This document shows, one piece after another, positions 47,685-55,439 of a stretch of DNA of 64,000 nt. Numbering within the stretch: the stretch's first letter is position 1; every line of letters starts with the position of its first letter. Under the pieces are notes generated by a model, which saw only the letters and a list, made by a program, of their open reading frames with translations, was not told the origin of the DNA and ran no database searches. The position numbers and the translations under genes are program-made. This DNA comes from Pseudomonadota bacterium (GTDB taxonomy: Bacteria; Pseudomonadota; Gammaproteobacteria; Xanthomonadales; Xanthomonadaceae): NCBI GenBank assembly GCA_021821195.1, contig JAKACT010000002.1, forward strand, positions 124,001-188,000, given 5' to 3'.

Positions 47685-47943
47685 TATTGAAGGTCGACTT
47701 TGATCCGAGATTCTCCAGGTGTTAGCGCCCATGGCAAAAGGGCGGGGACATCGCTGCCCCCGCCCCGCTACGTCAACAGCGCACAAGGAAACACCAAGAC
47801 TCATGCCCGTACTCGTGAGCGTCAAGAACCTTGTCACTGCCCTTGACACGCCGGTAACGGCAGAACACCCAACGAAAACCCGGCGGCGCCGGCTTGATTT
47901 CGCGCATAACGGTACTCCCCCCGCGCTGGAGAGCACGCGCGAG
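47685..47943. other. Gene-free lower-GC stretch with a GC hairpin
   Basis: No convincing gene lies between dinD and the candidate RNA. An 8-bp stem (GGGCGGGG/CCCCGCCC, 47740-47765) is flanked by AAAA on its left, so on the minus strand it reads as hairpin plus TTTT. It could end minus-strand transcripts from the unknown gene to its right. On the plus strand it lies 55 bp after dinD. Confidence 0.4.
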
Positions 47944-47972
47944 TTGTCACTTAGTTGGGAATCCACTACGCT
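47944..47972 (+). promoter_or_regulatory. Putative sigma-70 promoter of a small RNA
   Basis: TTGTCA (47944-47949) and TACGCT (47967-47972) are separated by exactly 17 bp. No reading frame with a ribosome site follows, but a strong terminator lies about 75 bp downstream. Confidence 0.4.
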
Positions 47973-47978
47973 GCCGCT

Positions 47979-48051
47979 GCTAGTCAGTGCGGAGTGGGCT
48001 CTCCATTCCCTCTGGTTCCGGGGGCTGCACGCCAAATGCAGCCCCTTTTTT
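47979..48051 (+). ncRNA. Candidate small RNA
   Basis: Between a plausible promoter and a strong terminator lies a transcript of about 73 nt without a coding frame. It would fold into a first hairpin GGAGTGG-GCTCT-CCATTCC (47991-48009, one G-U pair) and a terminator hairpin. I do not recognise a known RNA family. Both hairpins are seen in the sequence; transcription is inferred. Confidence 0.4.
48021..48051 (+). terminator. Strong intrinsic terminator
   Basis: A perfect 9-bp stem (GGGGCTGCA / TGCAGCCCC) with a 7-base loop is followed by six Ts. It acts in the plus direction only. Its T tract touches the stop codon of the convergent gene at 48050. Confidence 0.85.
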
Positions 48052-48634
48052 ATTGCTGGCTCGCCAAAGCCTTCACCACTTGGGCAATTTTCTCGGCCTC
48101 GCCGGCCGTCAGATCAAACGGTATCCCGCACAGTTGCACGATTAGCCCAGCTCGAATGGGCACTGGGAACGTTAGTCTTGCGGGCTGCTCAAGCATCGGC
48201 GTCGCCTGGGCAGGTACGGCCGTCGCTTCGTGTGCAGGCGTTTCCACTCCATCTACTTTCGGCAGCGCCTTCGCCTTCTTCGTCGTAGCGGTCCCATTCC
48301 GCACCCCGGCCTTGCCGCTCGTGCTACCCGAGGGCCGAAATGCCATTGGGTTGTCTACCCAGCTAACAAAGTCAGCCAAAGCCGTCTTAGCGCGCGACTT
48401 GTACGTGAGTAGACTTGAGGGAATGTAACCGGCTCCCTGTCTGTTCGCGAAATGCTCCGCCTCCAGCTCAAGGTCAACCTTGCGCACGTCGGCCCGCTGC
48501 TCGTCGGTGATCTTCTCCAGTATCTTGTTGACCGCTGTGCGCCTGCTTTTGGCCGTCTCAGCTTTGAGCAGTCCCTTCTCCAAGGCGTAGTCGAGGAACT
48601 TGTTCAGCGCGTCAAGCGAGTAGTTCTTGACCAT
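48050..48634 (-). CDS. Uncharacterised protein, possible DNA-binding N-terminus
   Basis: A 194-residue protein of unknown function. The N-terminal 95 residues form a helical domain (NYSLDALNKFLDYALEKGLL ... ALADFVSWV) that resembles the SAM-like core-binding domain of tyrosine recombinases, but no catalytic domain follows. A Thr/Ala/Pro-rich linker leads to a C-terminal module (LTFPVPIRAGLIVQLCGIPF, then DLTAGEAEKIAQVVKAL) seen at the end of many accessory-region proteins. Its GC content is lower than that of its neighbours. A palindrome lies over its promoter, so autoregulation is possible. Confidence 0.65.
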   Translation of the reverse strand: MVKNYSLDALNKFLDYALEKGLLKAETAKSRRTAVNKILEKITDEQRADVRKVDLELEAEHFANRQGAGYIPSSLLTYKSRAKTALADFVSWVDNPMAFRPSGSTSGKAGVRNGTATTKKAKALPKVDGVETPAHEATAVPAQATPMLEQPARLTFPVPIRAGLIVQLCGIPFDLTAGEAEKIAQVVKALASQQ

Positions 48635-48664
48635 GTCACGTCCCCTCCGGATGTCTGCATTCGC

Positions 48665-48704
48665 AACCTACCCGTGTCTTTCAGTCGTGTCAATAACATT
48701 GACA
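48665..48704 (-). promoter_or_regulatory. Promoter with overlapping palindromic operator
   Basis: TGTCAAT-AAC-ATTGACA (48688-48704) is a perfect 7-bp inverted repeat. Its minus-strand TTGACA (48693-48688) is a consensus -35, followed after exactly 17 bp by TAGGTT (48670-48665) as -10. Transcription would begin about 20 bp before the gene ending at 48050. A dimeric repressor at the palindrome would block it. Confidence 0.6.
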
Positions 48705-48803
48705 TGTCCAAAACTCGGCAAAACCGGGCCAAGTCGATTTCCCCAATGTCGATTCCCGCCACTCCGGATCGTCGTCCAGAGACACCCTCCCCGGAGCAAC
48801 CCC

Positions 48804-49178
48804 ATGAAATACCTCGGCCTGGCCTACTTCACTCCCGACCGATTTGCCGCGATGGCGCCGGAAGACGTCAAGACGCTGGTGGGCCAGTGCCCGGCGCTGG
48901 ACGCGGCGATGCGCGCCATCGGCAAGGTGTTGGTGTCCGCTTCGCTGGGTGACCTGGAGCATTGGCGCACGCTGCGCCCGCAGGGTGGCAAGACGCGGAT
49001 CACCGACGGGCCCTACACCGAGAGCAAGGAGGTAGTGGGCGGGTTGTTCATCATCGAAGCGGACAGCCAGGACGAAGCGCTACGCATCGCTGCGATGCAT
49101 CCGGCCGCGCGGATCGGCGAGGCGGGCGGCTGGGCAGTGGAGCTGATCCCGCTGGATTTCTACCTGACGACCGGATAG
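48804..49178 (+). CDS. YciI-like (DGPF-domain) protein
   Basis: A 124-residue YCII-related protein with the opening MKYLGLAYFTPDRF, the DGPYTESKEVVGGLFIIEA motif (about 70-88) and an EALRIAAMHP segment. Such small ferredoxin-like-fold proteins are often encoded beside ECF sigma factor genes and have no established reaction; the conserved His/Asp pair suggests a lyase- or hydrolase-like site. GGAG lies 8 bases before the ATG. Confidence 0.88.
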   Translation: MKYLGLAYFTPDRFAAMAPEDVKTLVGQCPALDAAMRAIGKVLVSASLGDLEHWRTLRPQGGKTRITDGPYTESKEVVGGLFIIEADSQDEALRIAAMHPAARIGEAGGWAVELIPLDFYLTTG

Positions 49179-49254
49179 CGCGGCGGGGTTCACGCCATCC
49201 TGAGCCTCACATCGCGATGCTGTGCGCCGCATTCGTGCAAAGCGAATCGAGCCA

Positions 49255-50547
49255 ATGCCGCGACGCTGGAGCCGAAAGTCCATGATCTGGGCCGTCATCA
49301 CCACCGTGCTGCTGACCGTGTTGGCGCTCGTGCTGGCCGCCAACTTCAGGACCCCGGAGAAGGCGCTGGAACGCAAGCTGGAGCACCGCTATGCGGTGGC
49401 CGACCCGCAGTTCCGCCGCGAGATGGGGGTGATGTTGGGGCCGGGCATCGTGCCGGGCAACCACATCGAAGACCTGCAGAACGGCGACGAGATCTTCCCG
49501 GCGATGCTGGCGGCCATTCGCAGCGCGCAACGCACCATCACCCTGGAAACCTACATCTACTGGTCGGGCGAGGTGGGCCGCCAGTTCGCCGAGGCGCTGT
49601 CGGAGCGCGCCCGCAACGGGGTGGCGGTGAAGGTGATGGTGGACTGGGCCGGCAGCATCAAGATGGAGGATGCGCTGATCCAGACCATGCGCGATGCCGG
49701 GGTGGAGCTGCACCAGTACCGGCCGCTGCACTGGTACAACATCACCCGCCTCAACAACCGTACCCACCGCAAGCTGCTGGTGGTGGACGGCAGGATCGGG
49801 TTCACCGGCGGGGTGGGCATCGCCGACCTGTGGTCCGGCCACGCGCAGGATCCGAAGCACTGGCGCGACCTGCACTTCCGCATCGAGGGCCCGGTGGTGG
49901 CGCAGATGCAGGCGGCCTTCAACGACAACTGGATCAAGACCACCGGCGTGGTGCTGAACGGCGAGGGCTATTTCCCGCCGCTGCAGCGGGTGGGCGACAC
50001 CGATGCGCACGTGTTCGTGGCCTCGCCCGCGGGCGGCAGCGAATCCATGCACCTGATGTACCTGATGGCGATCGCGGCGGCGGAGCGCAGCATCGACCTG
50101 CAGGCCGCCTACTTCGTGCCTGACCCGCTGATCATCAAGGCGCTGCTGGCGGCGCGGCAGCGCGGCGTGCGCGTGCGGGTGGTGGTGCCCGGCAAGTTCA
50201 TCGACTCCGACACCGTGCGGCTGGCCTCGCGCGCACAGTGGGGCGAGCTGCTGCAGGCGGGCGTGGAGATCCACGAATACCAGCCCACGATGATGCACAA
50301 CAAGCTGCTGATCGTGGACGGGCTGATGGTGTCGGTGGGCTCCACCAATTTTGACGTGCGCAGCTTCCGCCTCAACGACGAAGCCAGCCTCAACGTCTAC
50401 GACGCCGGCTTCGCCGCGCGCATGACCGAGGTGTTCGAGGACGACCTGAAGCACACCGTCCGCTACACCCACGAGTTGTGGGAGCGCCGGCCGCTGAAGG
50501 AAAAGCTGGTGGAGAAGTTCATCCGGCCCATCCGCTCGCAGCTGTGA
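49255..50547 (+). CDS. Cardiolipin synthase-like phospholipase D protein
   Basis: A 430-residue inner-membrane protein with one N-terminal transmembrane helix (about 9-30) and two PLD domains. The HKD motifs are His171/Lys173/Asp178 (THRKLLVVDGRIGFTGG) and His348/Lys350/Asp355 (MHNKLLIVDGLM). It resembles ClsB-type synthases, which join phosphatidylglycerol with another phospholipid to make cardiolipin. The ATG at 49255 places the basic N-terminus MPRRWSRKS before the helix; an in-frame ATG at 49222 is less likely. Confidence 0.9.
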   Translation: MPRRWSRKSMIWAVITTVLLTVLALVLAANFRTPEKALERKLEHRYAVADPQFRREMGVMLGPGIVPGNHIEDLQNGDEIFPAMLAAIRSAQRTITLETYIYWSGEVGRQFAEALSERARNGVAVKVMVDWAGSIKMEDALIQTMRDAGVELHQYRPLHWYNITRLNNRTHRKLLVVDGRIGFTGGVGIADLWSGHAQDPKHWRDLHFRIEGPVVAQMQAAFNDNWIKTTGVVLNGEGYFPPLQRVGDTDAHVFVASPAGGSESMHLMYLMAIAAAERSIDLQAAYFVPDPLIIKALLAARQRGVRVRVVVPGKFIDSDTVRLASRAQWGELLQAGVEIHEYQPTMMHNKLLIVDGLMVSVGSTNFDVRSFRLNDEASLNVYDAGFAARMTEVFEDDLKHTVRYTHELWERRPLKEKLVEKFIRPIRSQL

Positions 50548-50593
50548 AGGCTGCGCGCGTCGGCCGCCACAGGCGGCGGTGTGCCGCGGCGAA

Positions 50594-51148
50594 CTACCAG
50601 ACCAGGTCGTCCGGCACCTTGAACTGCGCGTAATAGGCATCGTCCTCGGAGCTGGCCGCGGTGGGTTCGGCATCCGCAGCCAAGCCGTGGTCCAGCACGA
50701 TCATGCCGGCGTCGCGTTCGCGCACCTTGTCGGCGGCGGCGCGCGGCAGCAGGGCGAAGCCCTCGCCCACGCGGACGATGACCAGCGTGCCTGCGGCCAG
50801 CTTCTTGCGCTGGTCGTCGTTGACCAGGATGGTGCGGATGGCGGCATCGACGGTGAAGCGGTATTCGATGTCGCCGGCCGCGGCCAGCTTGCGGTCCTGG
50901 ATGATCTGCCGCGCCTGCGCGCGCAGTTCGGCCACCTGCGCCTGCGCCTTGCGCTCGCGTTCCAGCGCGCGGTCGCGCTCCGCCTTCTCGGCGCGCGCGC
51001 GCTCGGCTTCCAGCGTTGCCTCGCTGGGCGCGGCCTGCGCCTTGGCGTGCCGGGCCACGTGCTGTTCGCGCGCCACCGCGGCCACCTTGGACTTCTTCAC
51101 CAGCCCTGCCTTGAGCAGCTGTTCCTGCAGGGGATTTGCCTTGGCCAT
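50594..51148 (-). CDS. DUF2058 family nucleoid-associated protein (YaiL-like)
   Basis: A 184-residue soluble protein with the opening MAKANPLQEQLLKAGLVKKSK, written here as MAKANPLQEQLLKAGL plus VKKSK, and a charged coiled coil (about 45-85). A conserved C-terminal half (IEYRFTVDAAIRTILVND and FALLPRAAADKVRERD) completes it. E. coli YaiL belongs to this family and associates with nucleic acid or ribosomes; its exact role is unknown. It converges on the cardiolipin synthase gene with 46 bp between the stops. Confidence 0.88.
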   Translation of the reverse strand: MAKANPLQEQLLKAGLVKKSKVAAVAREQHVARHAKAQAAPSEATLEAERARAEKAERDRALERERKAQAQVAELRAQARQIIQDRKLAAAGDIEYRFTVDAAIRTILVNDDQRKKLAAGTLVIVRVGEGFALLPRAAADKVRERDAGMIVLDHGLAADAEPTAASSEDDAYYAQFKVPDDLVW

Positions 51149-51314
51149 CGCGCGGAGTCTTGTGGGGGGGATGCGCGGCCATGATACCGACGGCACCGGT
51201 CATGATGGCCCTGCAATTCGCCACGGACGATTGCGGGCGGTGACTGCCCACGGCCACGGCCACGCCCACCCGCGACCTGCGACGAAACGCCCAACTGGCA
51301 CGTACCGTTCGCAT

Positions 51315-51863
51315 ATGGATATTTCCAATACGCCCTGTCCACCTGACGATGCCGCGCTCCTGCACGCGGCCCGGCGGGGCGATCCGGTTGCCTTCCAGCA
51401 GTTGTACCAACGCCACGCCCCCGCGATCCATTCGCTGGTGTTGCGGCTGTGCGGCAGCGTGGAAACTGCCGAAGACATCACCCAGGACGTGTTCCTGAAG
51501 GCGATGCGCTTCCTCCCCGGCCTGCGGGCGGAACTCCCGCTGCGCCCTTGGCTCAAGCGCACCGCCAGCAACGCCTTGATCGACCTGTACCGCCGCCAGT
51601 GGCGCACGCTGCCGCTGGATGAAGAGGAAATGACGGCGGGACCGGATGCGCCGCCCGACGCTGGCGCCGAAGCGAGCGGCCTGCTGCGACGATTGCCGCC
51701 CGTCGCCCGTACCTTGGTATGGCTGCAGGTGATGGAAGGCTGGTCGCACCGGGAAATAGCGGCGCGCTTCGGACGCAGCGAGAGCTGGTCGAAATCGGTG
51801 GTGTCCCGCGCCCTGTCGCAACTGCGCGGCGACCTGGAAGGCTTGGAGGAAAACGATGGATGA
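51315..51863 (+). CDS. ECF-type RNA polymerase sigma factor
   Basis: A 182-residue sigma-70 family protein with only regions 2 and 4. Region 2 (about 25-95) contains AEDITQDVFLKAMRFL. Region 4 (about 125-175) contains the helix-turn-helix MEGWSHREIAARFGRSESW. It overlaps the next gene by 8 bp, the classic sigma/anti-sigma arrangement. Target promoters are unknown. Confidence 0.93.
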   Translation: MDISNTPCPPDDAALLHAARRGDPVAFQQLYQRHAPAIHSLVLRLCGSVETAEDITQDVFLKAMRFLPGLRAELPLRPWLKRTASNALIDLYRRQWRTLPLDEEEMTAGPDAPPDAGAEASGLLRRLPPVARTLVWLQVMEGWSHREIAARFGRSESWSKSVVSRALSQLRGDLEGLEENDG

Positions 51864-52272
51864 CGCCCTACACGCATACCTGGCCGCGCTGCCCGAGGCG
51901 CCCCCATCGCCTGCGCTGTGGACGCGCCTCGCACAAGCGCGGCAGCGCCAACTGCGCCGCCGTCGCGGGGTAGCCCTCGGGCTGGCCACCGGCTGCTTGG
52001 CACTGGGCGTGGTGGGCCTCTTCCAGCTCCCCCGGCAAGTTGCCCCGGCGTCCACGCCGCCGCAGCTTTCGCGCGCCGCCATCGACCTTGCTCCCGCAAC
52101 GTCACCCGCCCCGCTGCAGTCGGCCGGATCGGATGCCGTGCGTGCACTGGATCGCGAACTCCAGCTCGCCTATGCCCGCAATGCCAGCGATGCCGAACTC
52201 GGGGCGCTGTGGGACCTGCGTCGCAACCTGCTGGCCAGCCACTCCCCTGCGACGCAACCCGTTGATATCTGA
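51856..52272 (+). CDS. Single-pass membrane protein, probable anti-sigma factor
   Basis: A 138-residue protein with a short cytoplasmic N-terminus (about 1-38), one transmembrane helix (about 40-57) and a periplasmic tail. It lacks the HX3CX2C zinc motif of typical anti-sigma proteins. Its position (8-bp overlap with the sigma gene) and topology support an anti-sigma role by inference only. The gene after it encodes an exported PDZ protein that could take part in signalling. Confidence 0.65.
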   Translation: MDDALHAYLAALPEAPPSPALWTRLAQARQRQLRRRRGVALGLATGCLALGVVGLFQLPRQVAPASTPPQLSRAAIDLAPATSPAPLQSAGSDAVRALDRELQLAYARNASDAELGALWDLRRNLLASHSPATQPVDI

Positions 52273-52283
52273 GGATCCTGCCA

Positions 52284-53153
52284 ATGACTACGTCCCCGCT
52301 TAGGGCCCTGCCCGCCCTGTTGTCGACCCTCTTCGTCCTACCGGTTGCCGCGCAAGACCCCGCGACCCTCAAGCGCGAAATCGAAACCGCCCTGATCCGG
52401 GCCGCCGAATCCGGGGCCTTGGGCGAGGGTTCGCAGGCCACCACGCTGCAGGACGAAGCTCGCGTCCGCTACGAGTTGGGGGCCGTGGTCGACCTGCGCA
52501 GCGCGGGGCCTGGCTTGCCGGTGCTGGCAGTCACGCCGGGCGCGGCCGCCTCCCGGCTGGATCTCCGGCCGGGCGACCGCCTGCTGGCGGTCAACGGCCG
52601 CCCGGTCGGCTCCAGCGCGGAATCGCTGCAACAAGCCATCGACGCCGGCAACGGCCGGCTGGCAGCGCAGTGGCTGCGCAATGGCAAGCCGATGGCAGCG
52701 ACTGATCGTGCAGACGCGGTCGCCGTCCCGGCCTATCGGCTGTTGGTGGGCGGCGAACCCGCCACCGGCTGCGGCTTCGTGTCGGACAAGCAAGGCGTGG
52801 TGCCGAAGAACCAAGGCATCTTCAGGGCGGAAATCACCCGCATCGACGGCCGCAGCACCCCGCTGGCAGGAAATTTCGAATATCGGTTGCCGGTGGGTCG
52901 GCATGTCCTGCGGGTAGCCGAGCACATTGATCGCAACAGGCTGAGCGTGGGCCAGGCCACGCAAATTTCGCTGACCACGAGGCGCATGACCGGGACCCAG
53001 CAGTACAAGACCCTCGTGGTCGACGTGAAGCCCAACACCACCTATCGCATCGGCGTGCGCTTCTTCAAGGACAAGTTGGACAACGACTCGATTCGCCGCA
53101 ACGCCTACTGGGAGCCGGAGGTTTGGGAGACCCGGGCGCAGGCCTGCCGCTGA
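52284..53153 (+). CDS. Exported PDZ-domain protein
   Basis: A 289-residue periplasmic protein. A signal peptide ending at about residue 23 (VLPVAAQ) is followed by a PDZ domain (about 65-125: VLAVTPGAAASRLDLRPGDR and LLAVNGRPV). A β-rich domain of about 130 residues ends in Cys. There is no protease domain, so it may bind peptides or partner proteases. Located 11 bp after the membrane protein gene, it probably belongs to the sigma operon. Confidence 0.8.
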   Translation: MTTSPLRALPALLSTLFVLPVAAQDPATLKREIETALIRAAESGALGEGSQATTLQDEARVRYELGAVVDLRSAGPGLPVLAVTPGAAASRLDLRPGDRLLAVNGRPVGSSAESLQQAIDAGNGRLAAQWLRNGKPMAATDRADAVAVPAYRLLVGGEPATGCGFVSDKQGVVPKNQGIFRAEITRIDGRSTPLAGNFEYRLPVGRHVLRVAEHIDRNRLSVGQATQISLTTRRMTGTQQYKTLVVDVKPNTTYRIGVRFFKDKLDNDSIRRNAYWEPEVWETRAQACR

Positions 53154-53296
53154 CGTCCACGACGTTGGCGCCGTCGGCAATACCCCCATCTGAGCAGGTG
53201 TTCCTGGCCTTTCGGCCCCGCGGGCATTCCCGACGGCAACGCAGCGCTGACGCCGGGGACGGGATACTGGGGCCGTCCTTCTTGCCAGGGCTGTCC

Positions 53297-53557
53297 ATGG
53301 ACACCACCGAATCCTGCATGACCAACTTGTTCCTGCAATTGGGCTTGCCGGCGGGCAAGCCCGAGATCGCCGCTTTCATCCGCAGCCACCAGCTGCCGGA
53401 AACGCTGCGGATCTCGGAGGCGCCGTTCTGGAACGACGGCCAGCGCCAGTTCATCCGCGAGGAATGGCGGGAGGACGCCGACTGGGCGATCGTGGTGGAC
53501 GAGCTGAACGAGGCGCTGCACGCCGATGCGGTGGCCGCGCGCGTGGCGCAAGGCTGA
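53297..53557 (+). CDS. DUF2789 family protein
   Basis: An 86-residue acidic cytoplasmic protein. The segment TNLFLQLGLPAGKPEIAAFI and the later FWNDGQRQFIREEWREDADW match DUF2789, a family with no known function common in gammaproteobacteria. The ATG at 53297 was chosen, with an in-frame Met at 53318 as the alternative matching shorter relatives. Confidence 0.85.
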   Translation: MDTTESCMTNLFLQLGLPAGKPEIAAFIRSHQLPETLRISEAPFWNDGQRQFIREEWREDADWAIVVDELNEALHADAVAARVAQG

Positions 53558-53562
53558 CCGCG

Positions 53563-54114
53563 ATGGCTGCGCCCGGCTTCGCCATCCGCTGCAAGGCCAC
53601 GCTGCTGCGCCCGGCCAGCCCGAGGAACGCGAGCTGGCGGTTCCTGCGCCTGCCGCAGGCGGCCAGCGACAGGCTGCCGTCGCGCGGGATGGTGGCGGTG
53701 GACGGCACGCTGGAGGGCCACGCCTTCACCGCGACCCTAGAACCGGATGGCGAAGGCGGCCACTGGCTGAAGCTGCCGCGCGCACTGCATGAAGCGGCTG
53801 GCGTGGCGGTTGGCGATAGCGTGGCGCTGTCCCTCGCGCCGGCGGCGAAGGAACCGGAGCCTCGGGTGCCGGCCGACCTGCGCAGCGCGCTGGCGGACGC
53901 GCCGGAGGCGCTGGCGCAGTGGAAAACCCTGACCACGGCGGCGCGCCGCGATTTCATCCAGTGGCTGGGCACCGCGAAACAGGCCGAGACCCGCGACCGC
54001 CGGATCGGCAATGCCTGCGACATGCTGGCGGCGGGCAAGCGGCGGATCTGCTGCTTCGACCGCTCCGGGATCTACGGCAAGGGGATGGCCGCGCCGCAGG
54101 CGGCCGAGGCCTGA
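53563..54114 (+). CDS. DUF1905/YdeI (OmdA-type) protein
   Basis: A 183-residue protein. The N-terminal DUF1905 β-barrel-like domain covers about 6-92. The C-terminal bacteriocin-protection/YdeI-OmdA domain covers about 110-175 (WKTLTTAARRDFIQWLGTAK and RRIGNACDMLAAGKRR). E. coli-type YdeI proteins are linked to peptide or acid stress; the mechanism is unknown. It starts 5 bp after the DUF2789 gene. Confidence 0.88.
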   Translation: MAAPGFAIRCKATLLRPASPRNASWRFLRLPQAASDRLPSRGMVAVDGTLEGHAFTATLEPDGEGGHWLKLPRALHEAAGVAVGDSVALSLAPAAKEPEPRVPADLRSALADAPEALAQWKTLTTAARRDFIQWLGTAKQAETRDRRIGNACDMLAAGKRRICCFDRSGIYGKGMAAPQAAEA

Positions 54115-54184
54115 GGGTCGCGGCAAACGCAACATCCGCCGGGTATCGTGGCCGCCGCGGAACCGCCGCGCCATCCCTGCCTTG

Positions 54185-55405
54185 ATGCCTACTGCCATCC
54201 CGCCAACCCGATCGAATCCGCCCGGCAACGCTGGCGAGGTGTTCGTCGCCTTCCTGCGGCTGGGGCTGACCGCGTTCGGCGGGCCCATCGCCCACATCGG
54301 CTACCTGCGCGAGGCCTTCGTGCGTCGCCGCGGCTGGCTGGACGATGCCCACTTCGCCCAGCTGCTGGCGGTCTGCCAGTTCCTGCCCGGGCCGGCCAGC
54401 AGCCAGATGGGGTTCGGCATCGGCCTGGCGCGCGCCGGCTGGCGCGGCGCGCTGGCGGCGTTCGCCGGGTTCACCCTGCCGTCGGCGCTGCTGATGCTGG
54501 GGTTCGCCGCGCTGGCGCCGCGGCTGGGCGCAGGCGCGGGCACGTCGGCACTGCACGGGTTGAAGCTGGTGGCGGTGGTGGTGGTGGCGCACGGCCTGCT
54601 GGGCATGGCGCGGCAGCTGGCGCCGGACCTGCCGCGGCTGCTGCTCGCGGCCGGCGCGGCAGCGCTGGTGCTGGCCACCGGCAATGCGTGGCTGCAGCTG
54701 GCGGCGATCGCGCTGGGCGCAGTGCTGGGAACGTGGTGGTGCCGACAGGCTGCGGCGCCGACGGCGGCGCTGTTTCCGTTCGGCGGCGGTCGGCGGGTCG
54801 CCGCCGTCTGCCTGACGCTCTTCCTGCTGGGGCTGCTGGCCGCGCTGCTGCTGCCGGCCAGCGCCACGCCCACGCTGGCCGGGGTGGCGGCGGCGTTCTA
54901 TCGCGCCGGCGCGCTGGTGTTCGGCGGTGGCCACGTGGTGCTGCCGCTGCTGCAGCAGTCGCTGGTGGCGCCGGGCTGGCTGCCCGCGGACAGCTTCCTG
55001 GCCGGCTACGGCGCGGCGCAGGCGGTGCCGGGGCCGATGTTCTCGCTGGCGGCGTTCCTCGGCGCGGACATCCCGCTGGGCCTGCCGCCGGCAGTGGGCG
55101 CGCTGGTGGCGCTGCTGGCGATGTTCCTGCCCGGCTTCCTGCTGCTGGCCGGGATGCTGCCGTTGTGGGCCGGACTGGTGCGGCACCGCCGCGCGGCCAG
55201 CGCGATGGCCGGCATCAACGCCGCCGTGGTCGGCCTGCTGGCGGCGGCATTCATCGACCCGGTCTGCAGCGGCGGCGTGCGCGCGCCGGTGGACGCGGCG
55301 ATTGCCGTGGTCGGCTTCGCGCTGCTGGCCGGGCTGCGCTGGCCGGCGTGGACCGCGGTGCTGTGGTGCGTGGCCGCGGCGGTCGGGATCGACGCCTTGG
55401 CTTGA
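54185..55405 (+). CDS. chrA: Chromate transporter ChrA
   Basis: A 406-residue inner-membrane CHR protein of the long-chain, two-domain type that exports chromate. The two homologous halves each have the FGGP/FGGG motif (FGGPIAHIGYLREAFV near 36 and FGGGHVVLPLLQQSLV near 245) and the matching FLPGPASSQMG and AVPGPMFSLAAFLG sequences. About ten membrane helices are seen. No chrB or chrC is present. The ATG at 54185 lies just before the conserved region. Confidence 0.93.
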   Translation: MPTAIPPTRSNPPGNAGEVFVAFLRLGLTAFGGPIAHIGYLREAFVRRRGWLDDAHFAQLLAVCQFLPGPASSQMGFGIGLARAGWRGALAAFAGFTLPSALLMLGFAALAPRLGAGAGTSALHGLKLVAVVVVAHGLLGMARQLAPDLPRLLLAAGAAALVLATGNAWLQLAAIALGAVLGTWWCRQAAAPTAALFPFGGGRRVAAVCLTLFLLGLLAALLLPASATPTLAGVAAAFYRAGALVFGGGHVVLPLLQQSLVAPGWLPADSFLAGYGAAQAVPGPMFSLAAFLGADIPLGLPPAVGALVALLAMFLPGFLLLAGMLPLWAGLVRHRRAASAMAGINAAVVGLLAAAFIDPVCSGGVRAPVDAAIAVVGFALLAGLRWPAWTAVLWCVAAAVGIDALA

Positions 55406-55439
55406 GCGCAGAATGGGCCGACCCGGCAGGAGCAAGGCG

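Noticed and set aside
47719-48288. A 189-codon plus-strand frame after dinD
   Set aside because: It crosses a strong terminator and the convergent gene at 48050, lacks a ribosome site and resembles nothing.
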